Of a stretch of 64,000 bases of DNA, positions 44,154 to 52,285 are shown piece after piece (position 1 is the stretch's first letter; the number at the start of each line of letters is the position of its first letter). A program made the position numbers and the translations under genes. The notes under the pieces were generated by a model. That model made no database searches and had not been told where the DNA came from. It saw only the letters and a list, made by a program, of their open reading frames with translations. Source of the stretch: Streptomyces sp. V2I9 (GTDB lineage: Bacteria; Actinomycetota; Actinomycetes; Streptomycetales; Streptomycetaceae). Location of the stretch: NCBI RefSeq assembly GCF_030817475.1, contig NZ_JAUSZJ010000002.1, positions 1,479,501 through 1,543,500 of the forward strand, in the 5' to 3' direction.

Positions 44154-44509
44154 CCGGTCACAGTAGAGGCAACCCGTGCGGTGTTCGAGGCGTTTTCGGA
44201 CCGGCGCGCGCCGCGTCCGGCCAGCCGGCAGCCCACGCAGCCCGGATGCCCCTGCCGGGCCGCGCCGTCCCGTACCCGCCAGGGCCACTCGCTCTCGGGA
44301 CGGGGGCCGCCCGGTTTGCCCCAGCCGGCGAGGTGGAGGAGCCAGGTCAGGACCGCCGCGCCGAGCGTGACGCCGGCGCCCGTGAGCGCCAGAGGTACGG
44401 AGACCGCGACCACGGCGACGCCGGTGAGCGTCAGGCCGGCGATCGCCACCCCCGTACCCGCCCAGCCGGCGACGGTGTGGCCCAGGTCGACGTGGCCGTG
44501 TGCACTCAT
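44150..44509 (-). CDS. HGxxPAAW-family small membrane protein
   Basis: 119-aa protein starting [18 protein letters not shown], a variant of the HG..PAAW signature. Two membrane helices follow (about residues 15-38 and 40-62), and then [41 protein letters not shown], the conserved C-terminal pattern with a CxxC pair. The function is unknown. It is coupled to the downstream phosphotransferase by a 4-base overlap, which is unusual for this family. It is divergent from the MarR gene, with a palindrome between them. Confidence 0.82.
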   Translation of the reverse strand: MSAHGHVDLGHTVAGWAGTGVAIAGLTLTGVAVVAVSVPLALTGAGVTLGAAVLTWLLHLAGWGKPGGPRPESEWPWRVRDGAARQGHPGCVGCRLAGRGARRSENASNTARVASTVTG

Positions 44510-44564
44510 GACTCTCCCCCGGAAGCGGACAGTAGGCTGAACGAGAGACCGCTTATCTCACGAA

Positions 44565-44577
44565 CTAAGTTACTTAG
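44565..44577. promoter_or_regulatory. Candidate MarR operator CTAAG-TTA-CTTAG
   Basis: Perfect 5-3-5 palindrome with a further CTAAG just downstream (44581-44585), in an AT-rich patch 20 bases before the MarR start and 56 bases from the divergent operon start. This is where an autoregulatory MarR site is expected. Confidence 0.55.
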
Positions 44578-44596
44578 ATGCTAAGGGAATTTCTGC

Positions 44597-45109
44597 GTGG
44601 ACGGCAAGTCGCGGCAGAACGCCGCCCGGGAACGGCCGCGCGCCACCCCGGAGCAGGCGCACGCCCGGATGGACCGGCTGATGGCGTTGGGGATCGTCGC
44701 CCAGCACGACATCGCGAGCCGCCTCGGGCTCAACATCACCGATCTGACCTGCCTGGGATTCGTCCTGGAGGCCGAGGGCACGGGGACGGCCGCGACCGCC
44801 GGTGAGCTGGCGCGGCGCGCCCACCTCACCACCGGCGCCATCACCGGTGTCATCACCCGGCTGGAACGCGCCGGGTACGTGCGCCGGCAGAGCGACCCGG
44901 CCGACCGCAGACGCGTCAGGGTGGTCGCCGAACCGACTTCCACCGCGCGGATCTTCGAGGTGTACGGCCCCAACTACCAGCGGTTCGCCGCCCTGTTCGC
45001 GGAGTACGGGCCCGACGAGATCGCCGTGCTCGCCGACTGGTTGGAGCGGGCCACCGAGATCATCACCACCTCGGCGGACGAGATGCGCGGCGGTACCGGG
45101 CCCGGCTAG
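44597..45109 (+). CDS. MarR-family transcriptional regulator
   Basis: 170-aa winged-helix regulator. The DNA-binding part is LNITDLTCLGFVLEAEG, then AGELARRAHLTTGAITGVITRLERAGYVRRQSDPADRRRVRVV with the wing DPADRR typical of MarR. The helical ends form the dimer. The GTG at 44597 follows AAGGGA. It is divergent from the HGxxPAAW-CPT-GNAT operon and a palindrome lies between, so it may repress that operon and itself (inference). Its 3' end overlaps the end of the M55 peptidase gene by 4 bases. Confidence 0.92.
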   Translation: MDGKSRQNAARERPRATPEQAHARMDRLMALGIVAQHDIASRLGLNITDLTCLGFVLEAEGTGTAATAGELARRAHLTTGAITGVITRLERAGYVRRQSDPADRRRVRVVAEPTSTARIFEVYGPNYQRFAALFAEYGPDEIAVLADWLERATEIITTSADEMRGGTGPG

Positions 45110-45996
45110 GCGGGTCCGATCGTGGCGAGTTGGGCGAGCAGCAGGATCAGACGGTACGCCGTCCCGTAGTCGGGGGCGGTGAAGGCGACCGTGCGGGCGC
45201 CCCCGGCGCGCGAGACACCGGGGACGAGGGTCGCCAGATCGACGGTGTGCGGTCCTGCCAGGTCGACCTCCACGTCCAGGGGGCCGGTGAGGGTCAGGGG
45301 CGGGATCTCCGCGCGGCGGGCCACCGCGTCCGCCGCCGCCCGGCGCAGCCGGTCCCGCGCCTCCTCCGGGTGCAGCGTCACGGCGGCCGCCATGCCGAGG
45401 GCTTCCTTGACCGGGACGGTGACCGTGCCGGGGAGGAGGGCGGCCGCCTCGGCGCAGGCAGCGTCGTCGCCGCTGAGGAGGACGACCGGTACGCCGAGGT
45501 GGCCGGCCATGGCCGCGTTGAGCCCGATCTCTCCCAGGGAGCGGCCCGCCGCCCGCCCGTTCCGGTCCTGGGCGCGGCCGGTCGCCCGGACGTCCTCGCC
45601 CGAGCGGCCGGTCACCCGTACGTCGAGGATCTCGCCGTTCATCGTGTGCGCCAGCACCCCCGGCCCCTCCCCCGCCCGCACGTGGTAGCCGACGAACAGC
45701 GCCGCGTCGGTCCCCTCGTCGAGTCCGGCGAGCATGTTCAGCGCCCTCGGCCTGCCCCGTACCAGTCGGGCACGGCGGTCGAGCAGCTCCGGCAGCAGGT
45801 TGCGGAAGGTGCCGTGCGCGTCGGCGACCAGCACCTCGGCCGTGGGCTCGGCGTCCAGAACACCCGCGACGACCGCGTTCGCCTCGGCCGTCATCACCTC
45901 CCGGCCGCGCTGGTAGTCGTAGCGCTCGGGGTTGGTCTCGCAGGAGTGGACGATCCCCGAGACGCCTTCCATGTCGACCGAGATCAATGCCTTCAT
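45106..45996 (-). CDS. M55-family D-aminopeptidase (DppA-like)
   Basis: 296-aa zinc peptidase of the DppA family, which removes D-amino acids from peptides. The N-terminal MKALISVDMEGVSGIVH holds the first metal ligands (Asp and Glu in SVDMEG), followed by VMTAEANAVVAG, VLVADAHGTFRNLLPE (DxHG metal motif), LFVGYHVRAGEGPGVLAHT and GEIGLNAAMAGHLGVPVVLLSGDD, all family signatures. A roughly 20-residue Arg/Gly-rich insert precedes GEIGLN. It should act on D-Ala-containing peptides from the cell wall. Single gene, convergent with MarR. The ATG at 45996 is certain. Confidence 0.93.
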   Translation of the reverse strand: MKALISVDMEGVSGIVHSCETNPERYDYQRGREVMTAEANAVVAGVLDAEPTAEVLVADAHGTFRNLLPELLDRRARLVRGRPRALNMLAGLDEGTDAALFVGYHVRAGEGPGVLAHTMNGEILDVRVTGRSGEDVRATGRAQDRNGRAAGRSLGEIGLNAAMAGHLGVPVVLLSGDDAACAEAAALLPGTVTVPVKEALGMAAAVTLHPEEARDRLRRAAADAVARRAEIPPLTLTGPLDVEVDLAGPHTVDLATLVPGVSRAGGARTVAFTAPDYGTAYRLILLLAQLATIGPA

Positions 45997-46030
45997 GGGG
46001 CTGGGAGCCTACCCGTCGTGGCTCCGCCGG

Positions 46031-46504
46031 TCAGGAGCCGGCGAGGCTCGCCCGCGCCGCGTCCATGAACTGCGACTTGGCCTCCTCCAGGTGCTCGTTG
46101 ACCTCGACGTCCCCGATGTCGCGCCAGACGGCGGCGTTCAGCGCGTGGCCGTACGTCCTCACCGGCTCGCGCAGGGCCTCGTCGCACAGGAGCGTGACGT
46201 TGCCGGACGCGGTCCACAGTGCGGTCATGACGGGGCCCGTCCGCGTCACCCAGCCGTCCTCGTCGTCGCCCCATGGGTCGGGGCGGCCGTATGCGGCGCG
46301 TTCGGCGGCCTGGGCACTGGCGACGAACTCCTTGAGCACGGCCGTCTGTTCGGCCCTGCGGCTCTCCGCCGTGGCCACCGCCTGGCGGCGCTCCTCGACG
46401 CGTTCCGCCGAGCGCTGGGTGGCGCGCTGGGCGAGCGCGGTCAGGCCGCCGCCCAGCGCGACCCCGGCGAGCGAGACGACCGACGTCCACTGATCGGCAG
46501 CCAT
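46031..46504 (-). CDS. Small protein with N-terminal membrane helix, unrecognised
   Basis: 157-aa protein starting MAADQWTSVVSLAGVALGGGLTALAQ, a short hydrophobic helix, then a charged coiled-coil (RSAERVEERRQAVATAESRRAEQTAVLKEF) and a mixed C-terminus. The type is common in Streptomyces with no assigned role. The ATG at 46504 follows GAAGGGGC. The open frame continues upstream without coding character. It lies between M55 and a small protein gene, all on the minus strand. Confidence 0.75.
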   Translation of the reverse strand: MAADQWTSVVSLAGVALGGGLTALAQRATQRSAERVEERRQAVATAESRRAEQTAVLKEFVASAQAAERAAYGRPDPWGDDEDGWVTRTGPVMTALWTASGNVTLLCDEALREPVRTYGHALNAAVWRDIGDVEVNEHLEEAKSQFMDAARASLAGS

Positions 46505-46656
46505 GACGATGCCCCTTCGTCCCTCCCCTGTTCGGTCGGGGCCGTGGTGCCCTACGGGCCGGCGGCGCGCCGCCGCCCCCGAACACGTCGACGCGACGGT
46601 CCGGGGGCGGCGTTCGACCGGTGTACGGCGGGGGTTCGGCCGGTGTTCGGTCCGGG

Positions 46657-46962
46657 TCAGCGGCCGTAGCGGATCAGAGCGCGGACCATGCGGCAGGTGG
46701 TGTCGGACGGCCGGTGGATGCCCAGGCGCTCGGCGGTGATCCGTATCCGGTGGTTGCCGGCGCTGGAGGGCTGGTAGACCCCGCTGTCGAGCAGAGCGAT
46801 GGCCAGGCGCATGGCCTTGAGGCGGCGGTTGTGCGAGACGTACCACTCGCGGGGGCGGCCCGCGGGCAGGCGCTTCTTCGGGGGCGAGGTGGGCAGCGGC
46901 GGGTGGAAGGGCATCGGGAGCTGTCGGTCGAGCGGCTCGGTCGTGACTGCGGCAACAGCCAT
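46657..46962 (-). CDS. Small basic protein, unrecognised
   Basis: 101-aa protein: MAVAAVTTEPLDRQLPMP, then a Pro-rich part, and a C-terminal helical domain (REWYVSHNRRLKAMRLAIALLDSGVY, ERLGIHRPSDTTCRMVRALIRYGR) that could bind nucleic acid. A perfect AGGAGG lies 7 bases before the ATG at 46962, which makes this start certain. The C-terminal pattern recurs in Streptomyces proteins of unknown function. It is divergent from the ArsC-like gene. Confidence 0.78.
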   Translation of the reverse strand: MAVAAVTTEPLDRQLPMPFHPPLPTSPPKKRLPAGRPREWYVSHNRRLKAMRLAIALLDSGVYQPSSAGNHRIRITAERLGIHRPSDTTCRMVRALIRYGR

Positions 46963-47082
46963 TCGGCATCCTCCTGGCAGCGTGGTGGAACCCTCACGAA
47001 CTCCCTCCATCCTACTGCCCCCCACTGACAATCGCCCCTGCTCAGAGGCGGTTTCGGCGGTCCCTCGCGTAACCTTGGCCCC

Positions 47083-47448
47083 ATGGAGATCTGGATCAAT
47101 CCCGCCTGTTCCAAGTGCCGCGGCGCGGTGACGCTGCTGGACGCCGAGGGGGCCGCCTACACCGTCCGCCGCTACCTGGAGGACGTGCCGTCGCCGGAGG
47201 AGATCCGGGACGTGCTGGACCGGCTCGGGCTGGAGCCGTGGGACATCACGCGGACCCGGGAGGCGGCGGCCGGAGAGTTGGGGCTCAAGGAGTGGCCTCG
47301 GGACGGCGGCTCCCGCGAGCGGTGGATCACCGCCCTGTCCGCGCACCCCGAGCTGATCCAGCGTCCGATCATCACCGCCGATGACGGCACGGCCGTGGTG
47401 GCACGCAGCGAGGAAGCGGTACGGGACGCGCTGGGGCGCGGTGTCTGA
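47083..47448 (+). CDS. ArsC/Spx-family thioredoxin-fold protein
   Basis: 121-aa protein. It begins MEIWINPACSKCRGAVTLLDAEG, with the redox motif CSKC (Cys 9 and Cys 12), and ends with QRPIITADDGTAVVARSEEAV, the RP motif of ArsC-like arsenate reductases. The middle segment DVLDRLGLEPWDITRTRE is also typical. It could be a glutaredoxin-dependent arsenate reductase-like enzyme or a general reductase; no arsenic resistance genes lie nearby. Divergent from the small basic protein gene. Confidence 0.88.
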   Translation: MEIWINPACSKCRGAVTLLDAEGAAYTVRRYLEDVPSPEEIRDVLDRLGLEPWDITRTREAAAGELGLKEWPRDGGSRERWITALSAHPELIQRPIITADDGTAVVARSEEAVRDALGRGV

Positions 47449-47905
47449 CCTCACGGGCGGGTCGCGCCGGGCGGGGTCGTGTCGGACCGCCTCGCGGGGG
47501 TGGGCCTCCGCGTGGGGCCGCCGGTGGTAGAGGAGGGCCCTCCTGACGGGAGGTGGTGGGGCGGCCGGGGCGTGGGTCCGAGCAGGCCTTCGCGGTGGCC
47601 GGTCGCCCGCTCCCCGCGACGTCGTTGCGCCGGACGGCCCGCGCCCCGTTGCGCCGGACGGCCCGCGCCCCGTGGTGCCGGACGACCCGCGTCCCTGATG
47701 TGCCGAGCGGCCCGTGGCCGCGTACGCCGGGCGGCCTCGTCACCGTTGTCCCGGACGGTCCGGTCCTCCGTACCGCCGCACGGTGGCGTTGTTGCGCCGG
47801 ACGGTGGCGGTCGCGCGGCGGTGCGGTCGTTCGTCTTGATCTCCGCCGTCGTCATGGGTACGAATCCAGGACGACAGGCGACTGGGTACGGGGTGTGTTT
47901 CTCTG
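47449..47905. other. Intergenic region with degenerate tandem repeats
   Basis: 457 bases without a convincing gene. Its centre (47624-47695) contains three tandem 24-bp repeats, and a further partial copy lies near 47788. A minus-strand ORF (47451-47915) runs through it and translates to Arg/Pro/Gly repeats; I regard this as a by-product of the repeats. The promoter of the MocR gene must be in the last 60 bases. Confidence 0.55.
47624..47695. repeat. Three tandem 24-bp repeats
   Basis: Units at 47624-47647 and 47648-47671 are identical; the third, 47672-47695, has several substitutions. The core of each is GCGCCGGACGGCCCGCGCCC. The unit is a multiple of three. No function is evident. Confidence 0.8.
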
Positions 47906-49435
47906 ATGGGTACATGGGTCAATTCCGCCGAGATCCTGGGCAGCGATCTGCCGTTGGAACTTACCGGGACCGGTAACCGCCGCGCCGTCCTGATGGCCGC
48001 CCTCCGGGACGCCGTGCGCAGCGGGCGACTCGCACCGGGCGCCAGGCTGCCGCCGTACCGTTCCCTCGCGGCCGACCTGGGCCTCGCCCGCAACACCGTC
48101 GCCGACGCCTACGCGGAGCTGGTCGCGGAGGGGTGGCTCGCCGCCCGCCAGGGATCCGGGACCCGTGTGGCCGAGCGGGCCGCCCCGGTCACCCCCGTCC
48201 ACCGGCCGCGCACCCCCGAGCCCGCCGCCCGCCCCCTCCACGACCTGGTCCAGGGGCGGCCGGACCCCTCGGCCTTTCCGCGGACCGCCTGGCTGGCCTC
48301 GGCGCGCCGGGCGCTGGCGGCCGCCCCCGACGACGCGTTCGGGCCCGGCGATCCGCACGGGCGGCCCGAACTGCGGCGGGCCCTGGCGGGCTATCTGGCG
48401 CGGGTACGCGGGGTACGGGCCGGTCCGGAGCGCATCGTCCTCTGCTCGGGGGCCGCGCACGCGCTGCGGCTGCTCGCGCAGGTGGTCGGCGGCCCGTGGG
48501 CGGTGGAGGAGTACGGCCTGCCCTTCCACCGCGGCCTCCTCGCCTCCCACGGCGTCGGCACCCGGCCGCTCGCCGTGGACGCGGACGGCGCCCTGGTCGA
48601 CGGGCTGACCCGCCGCGACCGTGCCGTACTCCTCACGCCCGCCCACCAGTTCCCCACCGGCGGACCGCTCCACGCCGCGCGGCGGGCTGCCGTCGTCGAC
48701 TGGGCGCGGGCCACCGGTGGGCTCGTCGTCGAGGACGACTACGACGGGGAGTTCCGCTACGACCGGCAGCCCGTGGGGGCCGTCCAGGGACTCGACCCCG
48801 AGCATGTGGTGCTGCTGGGGTCGGTGAGCAAGAGCCTCTCCCCCACCCTGCGGATCGGGTGGCTGGTGCTGCCCCAGCGGCTGGTGGGGCCCGTCGTCGC
48901 GGCCAAGGGCGACCGCGAGCAGTGGTCCAGCGCCACCGAGCAGCTGACGCTCGCGGACTTCGTCGAGTCGGGCGCGTACGACCGGCAGGTACGGCGGATG
49001 CGCCAGCGCCATCGCCGCCGCCGGGACCAGCTGGTGGCGGCGCTCGCGCGGCGGGCCCCGCACGTCCGGGTCACCGGGATCGCAGCCGGGCTCCACGCGG
49101 TGCTGGAGCTGCCGCCCGGCACCGAACGTCCGGTGGTCCGTGCGGCGGCCCGGCAGGGGCTCGCGGTGGAGGGCCTGGGCGACTATCTGCACCCGCGCGC
49201 GGAGCGCGCCCCTCACGCGGGCGGCGCCGGAGCCCCCGTCCGCGACGGCCTGGTCGTGGGGTACGCGACGCCCTCCGAGGCCGGCTACCCGGAGGCGTTG
49301 GAGGCCCTGTGCCGTGTGCTGCCGGCGGCCGGGCCGTGCGCTGCCGCGACGCCGCATCCGGCCGCGGCCGCGTCCCGGTCCGCGGCCGTGCCTACCCCCG
49401 CGCCTGTGTCTCCGCCGCCACCAGCAGCTCCGTGA
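47906..49435 (+). CDS. MocR-type regulator (GntR helix-turn-helix fused to aminotransferase fold)
   Basis: 509-aa regulator with an N-terminal GntR winged helix (about residues 20-90, LRDAVRSGRLAPGARLPPYRSLAADLGLARNTVADAYAELVAEGW) and a class I aminotransferase-like domain. The PLP site includes EDDYDGEFRYDRQPVGAVQGLD and the PLP-binding lysine in LLGSVSKSLSPTLRIGWLV. Such proteins (PdxR, GabR) sense PLP with a small amine. The C-terminus ends with an Ala/Pro-rich low-complexity tail of about 35 residues that overlaps, on the other strand, the 3' end of the oxidoreductase gene by 44 bases. No clear ribosome site precedes the ATG at 47906. Confidence 0.92.
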   Translation: MGTWVNSAEILGSDLPLELTGTGNRRAVLMAALRDAVRSGRLAPGARLPPYRSLAADLGLARNTVADAYAELVAEGWLAARQGSGTRVAERAAPVTPVHRPRTPEPAARPLHDLVQGRPDPSAFPRTAWLASARRALAAAPDDAFGPGDPHGRPELRRALAGYLARVRGVRAGPERIVLCSGAAHALRLLAQVVGGPWAVEEYGLPFHRGLLASHGVGTRPLAVDADGALVDGLTRRDRAVLLTPAHQFPTGGPLHAARRAAVVDWARATGGLVVEDDYDGEFRYDRQPVGAVQGLDPEHVVLLGSVSKSLSPTLRIGWLVLPQRLVGPVVAAKGDREQWSSATEQLTLADFVESGAYDRQVRRMRQRHRRRRDQLVAALARRAPHVRVTGIAAGLHAVLELPPGTERPVVRAAARQGLAVEGLGDYLHPRAERAPHAGGAGAPVRDGLVVGYATPSEAGYPEALEALCRVLPAAGPCAAATPHPAAAASRSAAVPTPAPVSPPPPAAP

Positions 49436-50312
49436 GGTGGAGGCCGAAGCGGGCGTCGCAGGCGTGCGGCACCCCCGTACGCACCGCTTCGGCCAGCGCG
49501 TCCACCGCGCCCCGGAACGCGGCCTCCGCGCCGTCCCAGCCGGGGATCGACGCCGTGCCCCGCTCGCCCCGGAACTCGATCTCGACGCCCGCCGCGCCGG
49601 GCGGGGCGCTCAGCCCGAGGGTGACCGTGCTGGACGCGCCGGAGGTGTGGCGCAGGATCAGGTGCGTGGTGTCGGCCGGTCCCCGCGCGGCGGTCAGGTG
49701 CTCGACGTCGCCGAGCACCGGGATCAGCACGGAGAGCGCGTGCGGGCCGACGTCCCACAGTCCGCCCTTCTCCCGCCGCCACGGGGAGTCGGCGTACTCA
49801 CTGGCCGTACCTTCCGCGTAGAGCGAGCCGAGCCACTGGGCGTGTGCCGTGAACCAGCCGTCCACCGCGGCCTGTTCGGCGATCCAGGCCGCGGTTTCCG
49901 GGGCGAACCGGAGCGTGCAGAACACGACGGACGCCACCCCGGCCTCCTCGGCCGCGTCGGCGACCGCGCGGGCGCCCTCGACCGTCGTGGCGACCGGCTT
50001 GTCCATCAGCAGGTGGCGGCCCGCCTCCGCCGCCCGGACCGCGAGCGGGGCCTGGACGTCCGGCGGCAGTGCGAAGGCCACCGCGTCGCTCGCCTCCAGA
50101 AGCGCGTCGATGCCCTCCTCCCCCGTGAAGGCGCGGGCGCCGTGGGCGGCGGCGAGGGCGTCGGCGGCCTCGGCCCTGCGGCCCCACACCCCGCTCAGCT
50201 CGACACCGGGGTGGGCGGCGAGCGCGGGGGCCTGGGTGTTGCGGGCCCAGGGGCCGGTTCCGAGGAGGCCGATGCGCAGAGGGCTGGCGGTGGTGTCGGC
50301 AGCTGAGTCCAT
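49392..50312 (-). CDS. Gfo/Idh/MocA-family oxidoreductase
   Basis: 306-aa NAD(P)-dependent dehydrogenase. The Rossmann motif is IGLLGTGPWARNTQAPALAAHPGVEL; the family motif GRHLLMDKPVATTVEGARAVADAAEEAG contains the conserved EKP-type lysine as DKP; and GGLWDVGPHALSVL holds the conserved D/H pair used in catalysis. Substrate unknown, probably a sugar or cyclitol. The ATG at 50312 opens the fold after a short Ala/Thr-rich leader (MDSAADTTASP). Its 3' end overlaps the MocR gene tail to tail. Confidence 0.93.
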   Translation of the reverse strand: MDSAADTTASPLRIGLLGTGPWARNTQAPALAAHPGVELSGVWGRRAEAADALAAAHGARAFTGEEGIDALLEASDAVAFALPPDVQAPLAVRAAEAGRHLLMDKPVATTVEGARAVADAAEEAGVASVVFCTLRFAPETAAWIAEQAAVDGWFTAHAQWLGSLYAEGTASEYADSPWRREKGGLWDVGPHALSVLIPVLGDVEHLTAARGPADTTHLILRHTSGASSTVTLGLSAPPGAAGVEIEFRGERGTASIPGWDGAEAAFRGAVDALAEAVRTGVPHACDARFGLHLTELLVAAETQARG

Positions 50313-50641
50313 GGGGCCAGTGTGCCCGGTGGTCCGGGTGGCCGTACGGAGAGCCCGCGGAGGTCCGGCCACCCCGCCGGGACGAGCCCGCCGCCTCGTG
50401 CGGGGCCTCACCGGGACCGAATGCGGTGGCGCGGAGCGGGCATCCCCCGTTACGTTTCCCGAGCCGGCCGCGGGACTCCGGCTGCGACTTCCGGGACCTG
50501 CCTATGAAGCAACGATTTCGCTGTTCGCGCCTCCATTCCCCGGCCGGCGTCTCCTCTTCCGTTGCCGTATCCGCATATCCGCCTGCGTTGCCGTATCTGT
50601 TGCCGTATCTGTTGCCGTTGCCGTTTCCGACAAGGTGAGTC
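50313..50641. other. Intergenic region with GTTGCCGTATCT repeats
   Basis: 329 bases between the divergent oxidoreductase and vWA genes. Small open frames in it have no support. From 50561 to 50625 the sequence is made of imperfect copies of GTTGCCGTATCT, two of them identical and adjacent (50587-50598 and 50599-50610), just before the vWA gene. Confidence 0.6.
50587..50610. repeat. Two tandem 12-bp repeats upstream of vWA gene
   Basis: GTTGCCGTATCT twice in tandem, preceded by a partial copy at 50561 and followed by GTTGCCGTTGCCGTT. The repeats lie 30-80 bases before the vWA start, within the expected promoter region. Confidence 0.7.
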
Positions 50642-52285
50642 ATGGGGAGAGTTCGCCACCCGGGGGAAGCCGTGAACACGCCCCGGACCCCGAGCACGCC
50701 CGAGCCCGTCGCGGGTGTCGGTCCCGAGCCCGTCGCGGGTGTCGTCACCGGCCCCGCCGCCGACCTCGTCGCCGCCGAGGACGTCCTCCTGTTCGTGAAC
50801 GCGGCGATCACCGCGACCGGGCAGCGCGAGTTCCGCTCGGACGCCGACGAACAGCGGCTCTCCCTGGAGTTCCTGCACACCTACGTACGGGTCAACTACC
50901 GCCGGGTGTACGCCGCTTCGCTGGCCCTGGACATCAATCACCACAACGCCGCGCTCATCGTGCGCGGGCTGCTGGAGACCGCGGGCGAGGCGAGCCCCGA
51001 GGAGCGGCGCACCGAGGGGCGGCTGATCGCCGCCCGGCTGGCGCTGCTCCCGCCGCCCCGCGTCTACCGCCTCTTCGGTGAGCTGCGCCGCGCCAAGGTC
51101 AACAACCGGCGCACGCGGGCGATCATGCGGGACTGGCTGGCGGCGCGGCCGGATCTGGGTCATGACGCGGTGAAGTACCGGACCGGGCTGAAGACGGCCG
51201 TCCGGCACATCCACCTGCCCTGCCCGGACGGATCCGGACCGCTGGCCGAGATCGGGGCGTTCCTGTTCCGGCCGGGACGGCTGCGCCGGTACGAGCACGG
51301 CATGCTGGACGCCTGGCGGCGCGCCCACTACGAGCAGGGGGCCGTGTCCGAGCTGCCGTTCACCGTCGCGGAGGGGTTCGCCGGCCGGCACGGGATGAAG
51401 CGCGAGGTGTTCCTGAAGCGGGCCGCGCCCCGGATGACCCGGCTGGAGCGGCTGCGCACACAGGAGGTGCGGGCGGCGGTCCGGCGGCCCGGCTCCCCCG
51501 TGGTGGACGTGGATCTGACCGTGATGCCGCTGACCCGGCTCGCTCTGTACGTGCTGTCGCTCAGCTTCGAGCAGCGTGCGGAACGCCGGGCCGAGCTGAC
51601 CGGCGCCCTGCGCGCGGCGGCCCGGCGGGCGGCGGGTGCGCACGCGGGGAGCTGGGGGCGGGTGCACGCGGTGCTGGACGACAGCTTCTCCTCCTCCGGG
51701 TCGGGGCAGAAGCGGCGCCGGCCGCTCGCCGTGGCGCTGGCCTGCCACCATCTGCTGGAGGTGCTGGCCGCGCCGGGGGCGTACCGGGGGCTGTGGACCT
51801 CGGGCGCGGGCGACGCCCTGCTCGTCCGTCCGTGGGGGCCGACCCCGCTGGGCATGCGGATCCTGGACGCGCTGGAGTCCGGGGGGTGCCGTGGCGATCG
51901 GGCCGCATCCGGCGGGCCCGAGGCGATCGGCACGACGCCCTCATCGCCGGGCGCGGCCGTCCCTGACCGGCTGGTGATCGTCTCGGACGGCTGGGACAAC
52001 GCTCCGGCGGGCCTGGCGGGCGAGGTGCTGCGGGTGTGGCGGCAGCGACTGGATCCGGCGCGCCGGACGGCGGTCGTGCACGTCAACCCCGTATACGACA
52101 CGGCCGGGTTCGACGTGCGGCGGCTGGCGGCGGGAGTGGCGACGGCCGGGATCCGCGACGCGGAGGATCTGCCCGCCCTGGTGGAGATCGCCCGGTTCGC
52201 GGAGGGGCGGTCGGGGCCGGAGGAGTTGTCCGCGTATCTGGACCGGCGGGTGGCCCGGTTCACCGGAGTGGGAGGCGGGACGTGA
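50642..52285 (+). CDS. vWA-domain protein, TROVE/Ro60-like layout (unassigned)
   Basis: 547-aa cytoplasmic protein. After a Pro/Val-rich repeat segment (two copies of EPVAGV), a long helical region with many arginines occupies about residues 40-340. The C-terminal part looks like a von Willebrand A fold: VHAVLDDSFSSSGSG offers a metal-ion site DxSxS (about residue 360), and LVIVSDGWDN is the second strand with its aspartate; then VVHVNPVYDTAGF. Helical array plus vWA recalls TROVE/Ro60 RNA-binding proteins, but that is a guess. It is coupled by a GTGA overlap to the next, frameshifted gene. ATG 50642 is used; GTG 50672 with GGGGGA is an alternative. Confidence 0.75.
   Translation: MGRVRHPGEAVNTPRTPSTPEPVAGVGPEPVAGVVTGPAADLVAAEDVLLFVNAAITATGQREFRSDADEQRLSLEFLHTYVRVNYRRVYAASLALDINHHNAALIVRGLLETAGEASPEERRTEGRLIAARLALLPPPRVYRLFGELRRAKVNNRRTRAIMRDWLAARPDLGHDAVKYRTGLKTAVRHIHLPCPDGSGPLAEIGAFLFRPGRLRRYEHGMLDAWRRAHYEQGAVSELPFTVAEGFAGRHGMKREVFLKRAAPRMTRLERLRTQEVRAAVRRPGSPVVDVDLTVMPLTRLALYVLSLSFEQRAERRAELTGALRAAARRAAGAHAGSWGRVHAVLDDSFSSSGSGQKRRRPLAVALACHHLLEVLAAPGAYRGLWTSGAGDALLVRPWGPTPLGMRILDALESGGCRGDRAASGGPEAIGTTPSSPGAAVPDRLVIVSDGWDNAPAGLAGEVLRVWRQRLDPARRTAVVHVNPVYDTAGFDVRRLAAGVATAGIRDAEDLPALVEIARFAEGRSGPEELSAYLDRRVARFTGVGGGT

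Noticed and set aside
47451..47915. Minus-strand ORF of 154 codons before MocR
   Set aside because: Its repeats of Arg-Pro-Ala-Gln-Arg-Gly-Ala-Gly simply reflect the 24-bp DNA repeats; no conserved domain and poor start context.
50426..50638. Small plus-strand ORF of 70 codons before the vWA gene
   Set aside because: It is made of the GTTGCC repeat region (PYLLPYLLPLPF) and has no family resemblance; more likely promoter DNA.
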